A DNA stretch of 41,845 nt from Dimargaris cristalligena. Its lineage: Eukaryota > Kickxellomycota > Dimargaritomycetes > Dimargaritales > Dimargaritaceae. This document shows, piece by piece, positions 1 through 10,799 of this stretch. Each line of letters starts with the position of its first letter. Within the stretch, counting starts at the first letter, position 1. The stretch is taken from positions 36,020 through 77,864 of the forward strand of contig JANBQC010000048.1 of the NCBI GenBank assembly GCA_027576995.1, read 5' to 3'. Below the pieces are notes generated by a model. That model made no database searches. It was not told the DNA's origin and saw only the letters and a program-made list of their open reading frames with translations. The position numbers and the translations under genes are program-made.

Positions 1-1999
1 CTGCCAAGTTAAATACGGAGCTTCAAAATCGAGGTCACTAAATGACCAAGCTAGGGCCGGGGGTTCGGAAACGGCGTATCTTGCTATAGAAGACAAGGGG
101 TCGAAAATAGACATTTATGATCAATGCATTTCCTTTCCCGAACGACCAGGGAGGGGCAATGTAATACATATATAAAAAGACCCACTGTCAACCATTGCTG
201 TGAGCTATGGACTTACTGCCTGTCAACAAAAACCAAAAACAAGTAGCTCATATAATCCTAATTTGCGACACTTAAGCCCCAATGTGGAGCCATTCATTTA
301 TCTGTATCCCGCTTATACGCATACCTCCGCCCACTCCGATATGCCAGTTTAACCGGGTTTCATGCTCAATGCCTTCAGCAACCACTTTAGGTAAGTAGAA
401 TGCGGAACACTGTCCATCCTCTTTCTTTAAGGAGTGTACGTGTGAGTTTCTCCCTCATGGTTAGAGAAAAAAATAGTAGAAGGCGCATCGGCAAGGATGG
501 GGTCGGAGGGGATTGACAACCATAACGACATGGATTGACATGCCTACTGAGAAATGGAAATTGAAATAGAAATGCCCTCCTTTTTCTCTGCCTAGTTCAT
601 CGATTACGCATGATCAATCTATAAGGTGCCCGGGCCTAGATAGCGAAGCTCACATGGAATCATTGTTGACATTAGTATGCCTTTTTATTTATTTAGTTGC
701 TCAAAAAAGATAGCCAAATCTAATAACATGTACCCACCGACTATAACCGGTCGAATTGTGCCGCATCGTGAAAGACAGGCAAGTGTTGCGGAAGTTTGGC
801 CAGTGGTCTATTTAATGAGGCCCTCCTTGGAGCAACCCAGACACCGTACACCATACTCTGCCGTTCCACTCAAACAAATTTCCGGAGTCCCTTCAGTCAG
901 GAATGTGGGGAACAGGCCGGATTGGCCAAAGGAATGGCTCAACCCAATGGTTTATTTTCCACTAACACTATAACGTCTGGACCAGGGTTATCCAATCAAG
1001 CATCGGAAGGAATGATGTTGACAGTAGGTATATAGACTAACATACATTTCCGGGGGCACCAGTAAAGGATGGCAGGGCGGGGAGGGGGACTGGAATGATT
1101 CAAAGGGCCCTCGACTCGCCTTGTCTGGGCAGTAGCTGCGGGGGGATCTAGGGGAATGGCCAACCCAAGCCTGCCGGCCGTTGATTCTATTTTCGAATAA
1201 CACTATTCCTGCTTGCGGATTCGCTATAGCAACGACGGGGGCCTAGGCTTTCGTGAATGAAACACGGCGACCGGCGGCTTCACTCACATTGGCCTATGTC
1301 TACTATCATCGTTTTCTTCGGCTCCCATTAATTAGTGAATTGCCTGGCATGATCCATTCTCACACACGCACTAAGGATTGTTGGATGTGAAATTAGAAAC
1401 GCTATATTTATACACTGAAGCCTGCGTAGCCGGCGGAGTGATCCGATGGCTTTCGGCAATCCTTGTCTTCCAGGCACTTAATACACGCGCTCAGTTGGGA
1501 TATTACAAACTTCTCACTCATGAGGTTGATCTAATAGTCGTGTAAACTCCCCTACTCACTATCTCTTGTTTTGTCTTCTTCTTCTTCCTAGATGGCCAAG
1601 TGTCTACCGTATTGTTCAGCTGTCCGACAAGGGGCAGTCGCCATTCCCTTATAAATAAGCATATGGTCGCCCTATGACCCCTGAGCCCTTTTTAGAGCAT
1701 TATCACCTTAACTTTAAACCTCCTTTCATATTCAATACCCGGGTATCAGCCTCGACTTTAGCAGTAGTAGCAATAGGATAGTAGTGTTGACCTATTATAT
1801 AATCAATTATTGCCAATTCCATTATAGAATTATTACACCTTCTATTTTTTAACAATTTTCTAATTACTATTCACCCTCTCCCGTCCCAGTATTCAGTCTG
1901 CCTGTATCATTAACCTACAACGTACATATTCATATATTCGATAGAAACTTGACAAGACAGGTGGACCACTTAGTCCTTATTTAGATTAGCCCTTGTGCC
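1..1999. other. Left-edge region, no convincing gene
   Basis: I find no gene here that I can support. The only open frames are short and overlapping (98 residues from 677, 79 residues from 796, 71 residues on the minus strand at 988-1203). They have no recognisable domain, signal peptide or splice-compatible partner. A TATA-like run near 169-180 and another at about 1650-1660 are visible but not clearly tied to a gene. From about 1540 the sequence becomes pyrimidine-rich, as it does before other genes in the window, so the right part may belong to the promoter of the gene at 2679. Confidence 0.5.
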
Positions 2000-2393
2000 G
2001 CACTGTTGGACATACTATCCTTGCTTCACAAACCCTCCCCAACTGCTACCGCCTGCATATTTGTTCTTCATCGAGTTGATTCCCCTCCATCAACTTTCCT
2101 TTAGCAGCCCATCGCTGCATTGTCCGCCTCCCTTCTCAACTCCCGGCCCCCTGGTAAAGTGTTGGCCCGAGACGTCTTCTACGTGACCCACTGCTACGCC
2201 TCTGCCCGGATTGCCTATATTTATAAGGGTGTTTTGGGGTCCTATTAAGTCCTCCCCCGTCCAACCATTTGCCTTATTTATAGCCGGCTCCTTCCGCATC
2301 TCCCGTGGAACCCACACTCATCCTTCGTCATCATCTCCTCCTCCTCCTCCTCTAGCCACTGGCTGTCAAACCACCTTCTCTGTTGTGGGCCAG

Positions 2394-2664
2394 GTGAGTG
2401 TGCGTTCACCCCACAACCGTTTCCATATGGCACTTGATTAGCGCATGTTTTCATTATAGATTATCGTTTACATTTCAGTCTCCATTCTAGTGTATGGCAT
2501 CTCCCCTCCCTTCCCTTTCGTTCCCTGTCACATTTTATATTTATAGTATTTAGCTCCCGCCTCTCTATTCCCCTTCACCGCACCTCACCCTATTTTAGTC
2601 ATTCATTATTCCCGTATCCGGGCTATTCCCGCACCAGCGTTGTCATTCTAATTAACTTTTCTAG
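2394..2664 (+). other. Possible 5'UTR intron of the 2679 gene
   Basis: A consensus-like donor (CAG before GTGAGT) lies at 2391-2399. A good acceptor, with a branch-like AATTAAC followed by CTTTTCTAG, ends at 2664, just 14 bases before the ATG at 2679. The interval of 271 nt is close to the longer coding introns of the window. The leader around it is C/T-rich. This is an inference from splice signals alone, since there is no reading frame to test it. Confidence 0.4.
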
Positions 2665-2678
2665 CCCATTTTACCGCC

Positions 2679-4778
2679 ATGGACGAAAAGCCACCGCAAC
2701 GCCCGCGCTCCCGTACTAATAGCCGCTTGAGTCTACCTCCTTTATTCCGGTGGCTGCGGTCTTCCATGGACTCAGACACTACCAGCCCTACCTCTGGCAG
2801 CCGTCGCCCGTCTATTAACCAGGGAGTCGGCCGGCACTCCCGGGTGGGGTCCCCCATCGTCAGCGTCATTGAAGGGGGCAACAACCAGGGTATGTCGACC
2901 TTCCTCGGCCGCTCCTTCCGGCGCCAAAACGTATTAAGCCAAGACTTCGCCGCGCAACACCATCGGCAGCTGGAGCAGACTATTATGTCCTTCCCGATTC
3001 CCAGCGATAACGTCCCCGCCTTACCCAGTCCGGGTAAGGATGTCCCACCGGGCCCCTTGGAAATTACCCTGGCGGCAACGGACCCATCGCCACCCGCTCC
3101 CTATTCCGTCCTTGACTCTACCGATTCTCCAATAACGACGGGGTTATCGCCCCTAGATGTCAATCAAAAGAAGGACATCTGCACAGAAAAAGATAATGAA
3201 GCGGTCATCATTCCCCCGACTAACGAGCCCCCTAGTATTCCCCGCACGTATCCGCCACCCATCGGTTCCGATGGCCGTGTGTTCCGGACTCGCCACTCTA
3301 ACTCCAGCAACGATGACTATCTGCTGGACAATGATCACTGGAACACTGGGAACCGTAGTTCGAACGCCCATCAGCGCACCTCCGTTGGTATAGTGCAGCC
3401 CACCCTAACTACGATTACCACCATCCGATCTGATCGCAGCTCGATGGCATCGACCCGTAACTCGTTTCCCGCTCTCGATAACCCCATGGATCCTAGGGGA
3501 ATATCCCATCATTCTTTACAAAGCCATAATATCAGCCAGGACCGGTTCCAGCCGATAACATCCACCACCTCGTTGAACCCCGCGACTCGCCCACCGCCGT
3601 CACGCTACTCAGGGATAAAGCACGAATTTGGTCCTTATTCTAACCCCCGATCGGCCCCCACTCCCCCGTCCACCTCCCGATTCACCCCTGGGAACTCCCG
3701 CCGGGGATCGGCTATCCAGGACTTGCCTAATAATCGGCACAGTTCGACTAAACCGGGTCCCCCCCTAACCTGGAAAAACTGGGCCATCTACCTCGGACTG
3801 ATAACCCTCTGCTTAACCTCTCTAGTGTGCATCTGGCCGGCCCACTACAATCCCCCGCTCGTCTGTATCCCCGTGCTAGCGGCCCTGGGCTTGGCGGGCC
3901 TGGTCATTTGGTACCACCGCAAGTACATGGGGGCCATTTCGGGCATGTCTATCCTACTGGAGGCTGGTGCACCTCGCCTGCGCTCACACTCGATTCAGTA
4001 CCGCGACCGCGATTACACACCCCCTGTTGACCCTCCCCTTCCTTTCCCCTCCTCCACCTCCGCCCCACCGACCCCGCGACTGGGCCAACCCAGCTACTAC
4101 CCTTTCCATCTGTACCCATCCGAAATTTCCGTGGGTGGGAGTGGTGGACCAGGTGCATCGGTCCACCACTACACTATCCCGATGGATCACCCCTACCATT
4201 TGTACCAGTCGGAGTTACTGCCCCCTCCCCCTCCCATCCTATCGGGCAGGGCTGAGTCTAACTTGCCTAACCCGCCCCCCAATCCCTACGGCGTAGACAC
4301 CCTCCCCCCGACGCCCCGTACCCTCGTCCACCCTTACGAATTCGACGAACTGGGGGTCACTTCCTCCTCCGGCTTCAGCGGGGCTAACCACTCCTCCCAT
4401 ACGCCGCCGACATCTTCCATCACTACCATTCCCGCCTCCGGTCAGACCCGGGGACTGTCGGCCTCGGATGCCACCCTAGGACTCGCCCCGATTGGCTCGG
4501 TTGACCCGAGTGAAATTGAACTCAATTGGTCCGCGCCCGCGCTGGCTCTTACTCACACCACCTCAAACACTACTACAACAACTACTACCACCGCTGCCAT
4601 CTCGACAAATACATCAACCACCACCCCCACTGTGGCCCCTAGTGCGAGTGCGAATGCGGGCAATCCTCCCTATTCAGGACCCGGATCCACTGACCCCCGT
4701 CCCACGTCACTGTTGGTACCACCACCATCATACCAGCAGGCTCTGGAAGTGCCCCCGACCTACCAGCCGGCAATGTAG
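2679..4778 (+). CDS. Ser/Pro/Thr-rich two-helix membrane protein with PPxY motifs, unknown function
   Basis: Single open frame of 699 residues whose ATG sits in a strong context (ACCGCCATGG). I do not recognise a family. Most of it is low-complexity Ser/Pro/Thr sequence likely to be disordered, starting with a basic, Ser-rich segment. Two hydrophobic helices at about residues 366-388 and 395-416 are separated by a short Pro-rich turn and followed by a basic HRKYMG segment, so a membrane hairpin with both long tails on one side is likely. The region after it is rich in Pro and Tyr. A Thr tract lies near residues 628-640. The C-terminus carries two PY motifs (PPSY and PPTY) within the last 20 residues, the type bound by WW domains of Rsp5/Nedd4 ubiquitin ligases. 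An adaptor or trafficking role is inference only. It is convergent with SAC1. Confidence 0.8.
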   Translation: MDEKPPQRPRSRTNSRLSLPPLFRWLRSSMDSDTTSPTSGSRRPSINQGVGRHSRVGSPIVSVIEGGNNQGMSTFLGRSFRRQNVLSQDFAAQHHRQLEQTIMSFPIPSDNVPALPSPGKDVPPGPLEITLAATDPSPPAPYSVLDSTDSPITTGLSPLDVNQKKDICTEKDNEAVIIPPTNEPPSIPRTYPPPIGSDGRVFRTRHSNSSNDDYLLDNDHWNTGNRSSNAHQRTSVGIVQPTLTTITTIRSDRSSMASTRNSFPALDNPMDPRGISHHSLQSHNISQDRFQPITSTTSLNPATRPPPSRYSGIKHEFGPYSNPRSAPTPPSTSRFTPGNSRRGSAIQDLPNNRHSSTKPGPPLTWKNWAIYLGLITLCLTSLVCIWPAHYNPPLVCIPVLAALGLAGLVIWYHRKYMGAISGMSILLEAGAPRLRSHSIQYRDRDYTPPVDPPLPFPSSTSAPPTPRLGQPSYYPFHLYPSEISVGGSGGPGASVHHYTIPMDHPYHLYQSELLPPPPPILSGRAESNLPNPPPNPYGVDTLPPTPRTLVHPYEFDELGVTSSSGFSGANHSSHTPPTSSITTIPASGQTRGLSASDATLGLAPIGSVDPSEIELNWSAPALALTHTTSNTTTTTTTTAAISTNTSTTTPTVAPSASANAGNPPYSGPGSTDPRPTSLLVPPPSYQQALEVPPTYQPAM

Positions 4779-6054
4779 AAATCAGCCGGCTGTCTATTTA
4801 GATTGGAGGGTGGTGGTGGGGTACTGGCTATCTCTAGTAGTTGTCGACCCCCCCTCCCTTAGCATTAGACCTGTGGCGTGCCTTTAATACCAGTACCTCA
4901 TTTTTCGTGACGATTCGGATTCAACCATACATACCCTCGACCAGTCTGGTTTTCTCACGACTCAGTACACTCGAGAAACACTCAAGTTTTATATAGAGTG
5001 AGCAAGAGAGGGAGGAGGGAGGCTTGATGATCTGTGAGCCGGGCGTGGCGCTTCTTCAGATATTATCGGCCTTTATTATTACCCTTTATCTCCAACTCCT
5101 TGATAAGGTGCATATTCCCTATAATCGACACTGGCCTGTGCGAGGGGCAACTCGCTCCCGTCGATCCACCTCTACCAATTCTGTAAAGACCACCGTTGTC
5201 ATTAGAATTACGTCTCCATGCCGTCGCCAGTGGCTTAAGCCCAATAGCCCCCCTACTCTACCTTCGTGTTGCTGTATCTACTCGATAACTACACCACAAT
5301 GCGGAATCCGCCTGCACTATTTAGCCCTGTATGATAACCACCGCTGCTTCACCGTAAAACCAAGCTAATTTATATGTGCATTTATTACTTCAAAATACAA
5401 TAAAATATACGAATATAATCTATTTGGACATAGTCCCGATATTATTTATATGTATGAATAGATTTGAGAATGAGAAAGACCCTATTCCCTTCAGTCGGGG
5501 CCATCGAGTGTACCAAAGGGCTCTCGCGAAATCAGTCAATTCATTATTTCAAGATACTTCCACCAATCACAAATATTGCAATGACAATTTATATGTATAT
5601 GTGTGTATATATATAGGTGAGAGAAAGGGACACGATGTGATATTTATGTATACTGGTAGTAGCACGTAGCTGAGGTAAAACAGGTGGGATTCCTAATGCC
5701 ACTGAAAGAAGAACACATCGGCTAGACTAATAACGTATGACTCAAAAATCAGGAAGCATGGCATGGAACATGATTAATAATAAGCAATGATAGAAAGTTA
5801 ATCGAATAGTGGCAGCTATAAATGCATTTTACCACTATTAAACTATGGCACCAAAGTACTAAGTTTGACGGGAGGATAAAAAAAATGCAGTGTTTCAGGC
5901 GAGCAGAGAAAAGCATTCAGGATAGGAAAGCCCAGTGGTGGAGAGTTGGATAAGGCAAGCGCAATGGCCCTTAAATGGTGAATGATTGGTTAGTTTAATC
6001 GCATCCTTTCAGAAACTGACCACAAAACAGTTCAAGAGGAAACGGTCCCTCTGT
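4779..6054. other. Convergent 3' region between the membrane-protein gene and SAC1
   Basis: The left part continues GC-rich, and an open frame of 114 residues at 5024-5368 shows no domain or coding signature that I trust. After about 5370 the DNA turns AT-rich, with an AATAAA at 5399-5404 on the plus strand that could serve the upstream gene if its 3'UTR is long (about 620 nt). A short TA-rich tract lies near 5590-5615. No other gene is seen. Confidence 0.5.
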
Positions 6055-9000
6055 CTATTGCTGTTTCTTGGCCTTATCACCTCCCTTGCGCACCACTCTC
6101 CGTCGGAAAGAGGTCGGGCGGTACGGGTAGGCCACCAGCTTCGGCCAGTTGATGAATTCAAAAGCATGTTCCTTCATGCCAAGATAGAAGCAGGCCGCCA
6201 GAACAGCCGACCATGTCACAACGTAGTAGGTCTGGGCCAGGGAAAAGTAACCATCGGCCCGGGGGACGACGGTTCCCACAAAGAGCATGGCGAGGGCAAT
6301 GGCCGCGCATCCAAACAGGACCTTGGCCTCCAGGGTCCAGCGCATCTGGAAAGGGGAGGGGCCTGACGGGCGCACGACGTAGTTACCCAACATGAGGTCG
6401 ATGCCGTCCTGACGAGCACCGTCGAGGTAGTTGTTTTTGACGTAGCGCACCAGAGAGTTGACACCGTCCTTCAGGGCACCCACCTTGGTGCGTTGGCCTG
6501 TGCGGGTAAAATCCGTCTTAAGGGCCCCCGTGCCCGAGTACATGATACTAATGGCGTCGGCGTGGTCGGCCCAGACGTTACGTAGCATAGTCTCCAAGGG
6601 CACAAAGTCGTCGATATTTTCGTGCGGCTCCAGGACGTTGAGTTCGCGGAACAGCTTGGTCAATACGAAGCGCGCCACTACGGATTGCACAACGTTGGTA
6701 CGATCCAGACAGTCCATACAGTTAGTGCGCACCACCGAGGTTTGGCGGTGGGCACAGGTAGTTGTGCCTGAACCCGGTTTGCTTCCTTCAACAACCTTGG
6801 CTGAGTAATAGGACTGGGCATCCAGTAGGTCTTTGATTTTGTCCATCAGGATACTGATGCGGTGCCAGCGCATTTTACTGCATTCCTGGTGGAAATCAAA
6901 GTGTAAGTAGTGGATGCGAGGGTCGTCTAGGAGTTGGGTGTAGCGGTTGAACGCCAGGCCCATTGGTTCCTCGTATTTCTTCTTATTTACCAGGTTGACC
7001 ACAATCTGGTCGCCATAGGTGGCGGTTTGGGCCTCAAAGTGCTTCTTGAAGGCGCTGAGGGTGTCCACATTGGTGGGGAGCTTGAGGACAGGAACGTACT
7101 TCATATTAGGCACCTGCGCCCAGAAGATAGGGATGGACCCACGGGTCTGAACGTGGGAGAACTGCCAGTACCCATTTTTAGTGACATCGGCGGCCGACTC
7201 GCCCGATTTGGCACTAAAGAAGACCATCTGTTCGGTTTCAACGAAGTTGGACACATTGCCAAACTCGTCCGCACCACGGGAGAAGTAACGGGTACCCACC
7301 CGGAAACGACTCCGACGCGAAAGTAGCACATAGGTGAAGCGGTGGGTCTTGATGGCACACTCACGCACCTCTAAAAAGCCCTGAATGACCGGCAGCTGGT
7401 AGCGGTCGGCCACATCGGTTGGCAGGGCCTGGCCTAGATGGGACTGCAGGTAGCTGTTCCAGTGAAAGCGATCGTCGGCCTAGACGGTGGGAAGCAGGTA
7501 AGGCACATGATGGAATGCCGGCAGTAGGGTTTCACATACGAAAAGTAGGCCAGGGTTAGAATACTAGGGCTACGAGGTTGGTTAACTGGAATCGTTTTGC
7601 AGGATTGCCACGGCGGATATAGTTGCATCAATGGCTGAATAATTTATCCCTAGTCTAAGTCCAAGACTCCCAGTCTATTGGGATGGGGAAGGTGGGAATC
7701 TAAAGAACAGTGCCATACAAACAAAGATGAACACCCACTCTATACCCCCCCAACCAAACTAGGGGTGACAGGATAGTGGGCCAGAAAATGGATCACTTAC
7801 TCGTTTCCAGAGCGGGAGGCTTAAATCAGCGTTTTGTTGACGCTGCATGGAATTGGTCATATCATAGGTGTACGAGTAGTACATGAATTGATTAGCCATG
7901 GCATTCTTGAAGGTGGCCAGGTAAATGACTTCGTCAGTTTTCTGGCAAAGGAAAGGGGCACACGTTCGGGTATCCGTTAATGGAGGAGGTGGAGTATAGT
8001 GAATTTATAATTAGTTGGCCGCCGATTGTTTGGGTTGAAATATAGCCTCCATAGCTAGGTCAGATTAGAGTATGGTAAGACACGGGGGCAGTGGTAACTA
8101 CCAATATGTATACTCGGATAGTTACCTGATTGACGTCAAGGTGGGCCATGGAGGCGTTGAAGGCAATCGATTTGGTTTCTTTGATGTGGTAAATCTGGTG
8201 GCCTTTGAATTCACCGACTTTCTCTCGTGCAGTAATTACAACCAAGTAATCTCCTGCCAAAGAAACGACACAAATAGGAAACATTGCGGGGGTCATTTAG
8301 GAATAATAAAAGGGGCACCATATATCAATCGATTAGCGGACTCCCAAACTATGGAATTGATTCGTTCTTGTGGAGGAAATAATACGGGCCCCAGTAATGA
8401 GATAAAGTCGGTTGTGCAATGAATGGTGCAAGGATACCTACCTGACAAGAACCGAATAGTGCCGAGAATACCAAAAATGGGCATGGTTTCCTCGGGGCCG
8501 GCGGTGGCAGGGATGTCGATAGCTGTGGGGGTCAAATAGAATGCCGTTTAGATGCGAATGATGGTTAAAAACGGATTTAAAATTAACTATTACGGCGGTA
8601 TTGGGAATTACGTAGGATAATCAGCTGTGGTTGATTATAGACTATTGAAGACACTGACACACAAGCCAGTTGTCGGAGTCTCGAATTGGAGATATAGGTT
8701 TGAACCGGATGACCTTATACGAAAGCCTCGTATTGGACCGGCAGCATGGTATGGACTCAGTAACTTACTTGTCGAGACATCACCAGACGACCGCTGGAAG
8801 ACGAGGGAAATGGGTTTTTCCCCGAGAATGCTCGGCTCGACGATGATTACATCCTTGCGAATGCGGCTAGTGGTGGAATTGGATGGTTGGCAATGGATAA
8901 ATGCCCGTATTTCCGTAAATTTAGTTAGCAGAGTAGAATGTCAGCTTCATGGGGACTAGTCGTGTGGTACGACACGGAGTGCGCCGGCTTGGAATAGACG

Positions 9001-9114
9001 TGTGGAACCGGAGCACCACCGTGGGCCTGCCCCTGAATAAAAAGACCTATAAATGAACCATCCGTGGTCGAAGCAGCAGTGGTAGACTTACAGTTTGAAT
9101 TCCTGGTATAGCAT
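6055..9114 (-). CDS. SAC1: SAC1 phosphoinositide phosphatase
   Basis: Six exons give 631 residues: 9114-9092, 8866-8769, 8522-8442, 8253-8126, 7941-7801 and 7479-6055. All joins keep frame and use GT-AG. The product is the ER/Golgi integral membrane phosphatase that removes phosphate from PtdIns4P. The N-terminal SAC fold includes FGILGTIRFLSGDYLVVIT, split by intron 3. The catalytic CX5R(T) signature has Cys411 and Arg417 inside RTNCMDCLDRTN. Two C-terminal membrane helices lie at about 543-564 and 570-592, and the protein ends KKQQ, a KKxx ER-retrieval signal. Length matches yeast Sac1 (623). The first exon is only 23 nt (MLYQEFKL), chosen because its phase and sequence fit the family's N-terminus. 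Intron lengths are 225, 246, 188, 184 and 321 nt. Confidence 0.95.
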
Positions 9115-10799
9115 GGCGGCTACCTAGACGGTGTTGGACCTGGGCGACAGTAAATAGTATTGGGGTGGTATATAAAGTATAGGGGAGGCAACGGAGAGAA
9201 ACGGTTTAGCGGACTTCAGGGGACAATGGTCCATATGAATAAAAGTAAGGCAGGAGATGAGGAAAAGAGAAAGGGAATGGCCCGGGGTGTTGGGGGGAGG
9301 GATAATAAACATGGTGATGGTTGATGGGGTATTTGACTGTATGCAGGCCACACAGACTGGGTGGGTGGGGGGGAGTATCCCATATCAAAGTGGTGGTGCT
9401 AGCAAGCATTATGCGTTTGGCCCTGAAACACTAGAATCGCTGAAAATAGCGGCGACTTTCCCTTGGTGTGCCTTGATGGCTAGCTAACTCGCCACTGGTA
9501 TTTCTCTACCGCGCCATAACCCATGCCGCCATTTTAATGCAATATTCAACACTGCCGAACCCGGTGATATCGCCACCCGCTTCAAAACCCAGGCGACCTC
9601 TAGTGTATATAGGCCGCACCAGTCTACGCCGACATGCACTGCGTCTACGGTGCGGTCCCTTCTAGTCATTTTCAAGCGACCACTGCACCCATCCCGTCTA
9701 CAGTAGCCTTTTCCCGACACCCATTGTTCCCTATTCCCATGGTGGTGGTGGTGGACCCACCTTAGGGTGCCGATTAAGTCACCGTACAACCAACCACCCC
9801 TGGTCCAATGGGTGGTAGCAGACATAGTCATTGGTAAACCCATAGTTATAACAGCCCGGCTCTCACTCAGTTGTGGAACAGTCTTTCCTTTTTATGACTT
9901 TTGATAGTTTAGGTTTGGGCTTTAAAACTCAGGGGCATACCTTTTTCTCTGGGAAACGTGCATTCTTAAATAAAAATTATGGCATGTCTAATGGATAAAC
10001 CACCTGAGATTCGGGCCGTTTTCTAGGCATTGCGGTGCTCTTCATTGCTCCCATGTACTCTTATCCTAGCGTATAATCCAAACCCCCTTTCGCCTATCAG
10101 GCATAAGTGCGAAATTTAGGGTCGATGTCCCCCACCATACTATTTCATCCACGGCACCAGATTCTAGCACCAAATGCCACTAGTTGGATTGATAACGATC
10201 AACAAGGAGAATTAATTTCCTTTCTCCGTAGGGTTCCCATTATTATGAAAAGTACTATTGACCGATGGGGTCGCCTTGTCCGATGTACCGCCCCATACAC
10301 TCATTACATTATTCCTGGGTTAGAGGGTTCTGAACATGTTGCCCCAGCTTGCACACACGTGGGGCCTATCTAGTCAAGCCCAAGGTAAGGGATGTAATTA
10401 TTACGCCCACCATGGGACATGTATTTTTGGTTAGCACTGATCTGAGAGTAAAACTGCACTCAGACACCTTCAACCAACCTAATATTATCTATTCACATGG
10501 GACGGCTGGATTCAGCTCCAGTCCTACAGAGCTGTGACTTTCGCTTAGCATAAAAAGAGGTGGGGTGGGCCCTCCTGTACCCCAGTACTTAATAACCTGG
10601 TCCTCTAGCTTTATTCCTTTCTACTTTGACTTCTGGTTCCTGTGTCATTCGCCTAAGCCCCTATACCCTTCTAATTCTGTCCACCTTTCGCCCATTAAAG
10701 TCACCCCCCCTAAGACCTCATTCGCGTGTTTCACTGTGACTCGCACTCCCAAAAATTCTTAACAGCCACCGCCCTTTTTCGAGCCTATTTTAAACCAGA
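9115..10799. other. Divergent intergenic region, SAC1 / aminotransferase
   Basis: 1.7 kb between two divergent genes. Open frames here (119 residues on the minus strand at 9484-9843 and 88 residues on the plus strand at 10107-10373) lack domains and look random. A TATA-like CATAAAAAG near 10550-10558 is followed by a pyrimidine-rich leader up to the ATG at 10800, so it is the likely core promoter of the aminotransferase. I see no clear TATA box for SAC1. Confidence 0.5.

Noticed and set aside
677..1203. Three overlapping short frames at the left edge
   Set aside because: They overlap on both strands, none has a domain or splice partner, and composition is not gene-like.
1585..1650. Acceptor-like CTTCTTCTTCCTAG followed by ATGGCCAAG
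   Set aside because: The frame closes after 20 codons and no onward splice continues it.
5024..5368. 114-codon frame downstream of the membrane-protein gene
   Set aside because: No recognisable domain, mixed codon use, sits in the probable 3'UTR.
9484..9843. 119-codon minus-strand frame between SAC1 and the aminotransferase
   Set aside because: Random-looking composition (His run, many Trp and Arg), no homology recognised, no promoter signal.
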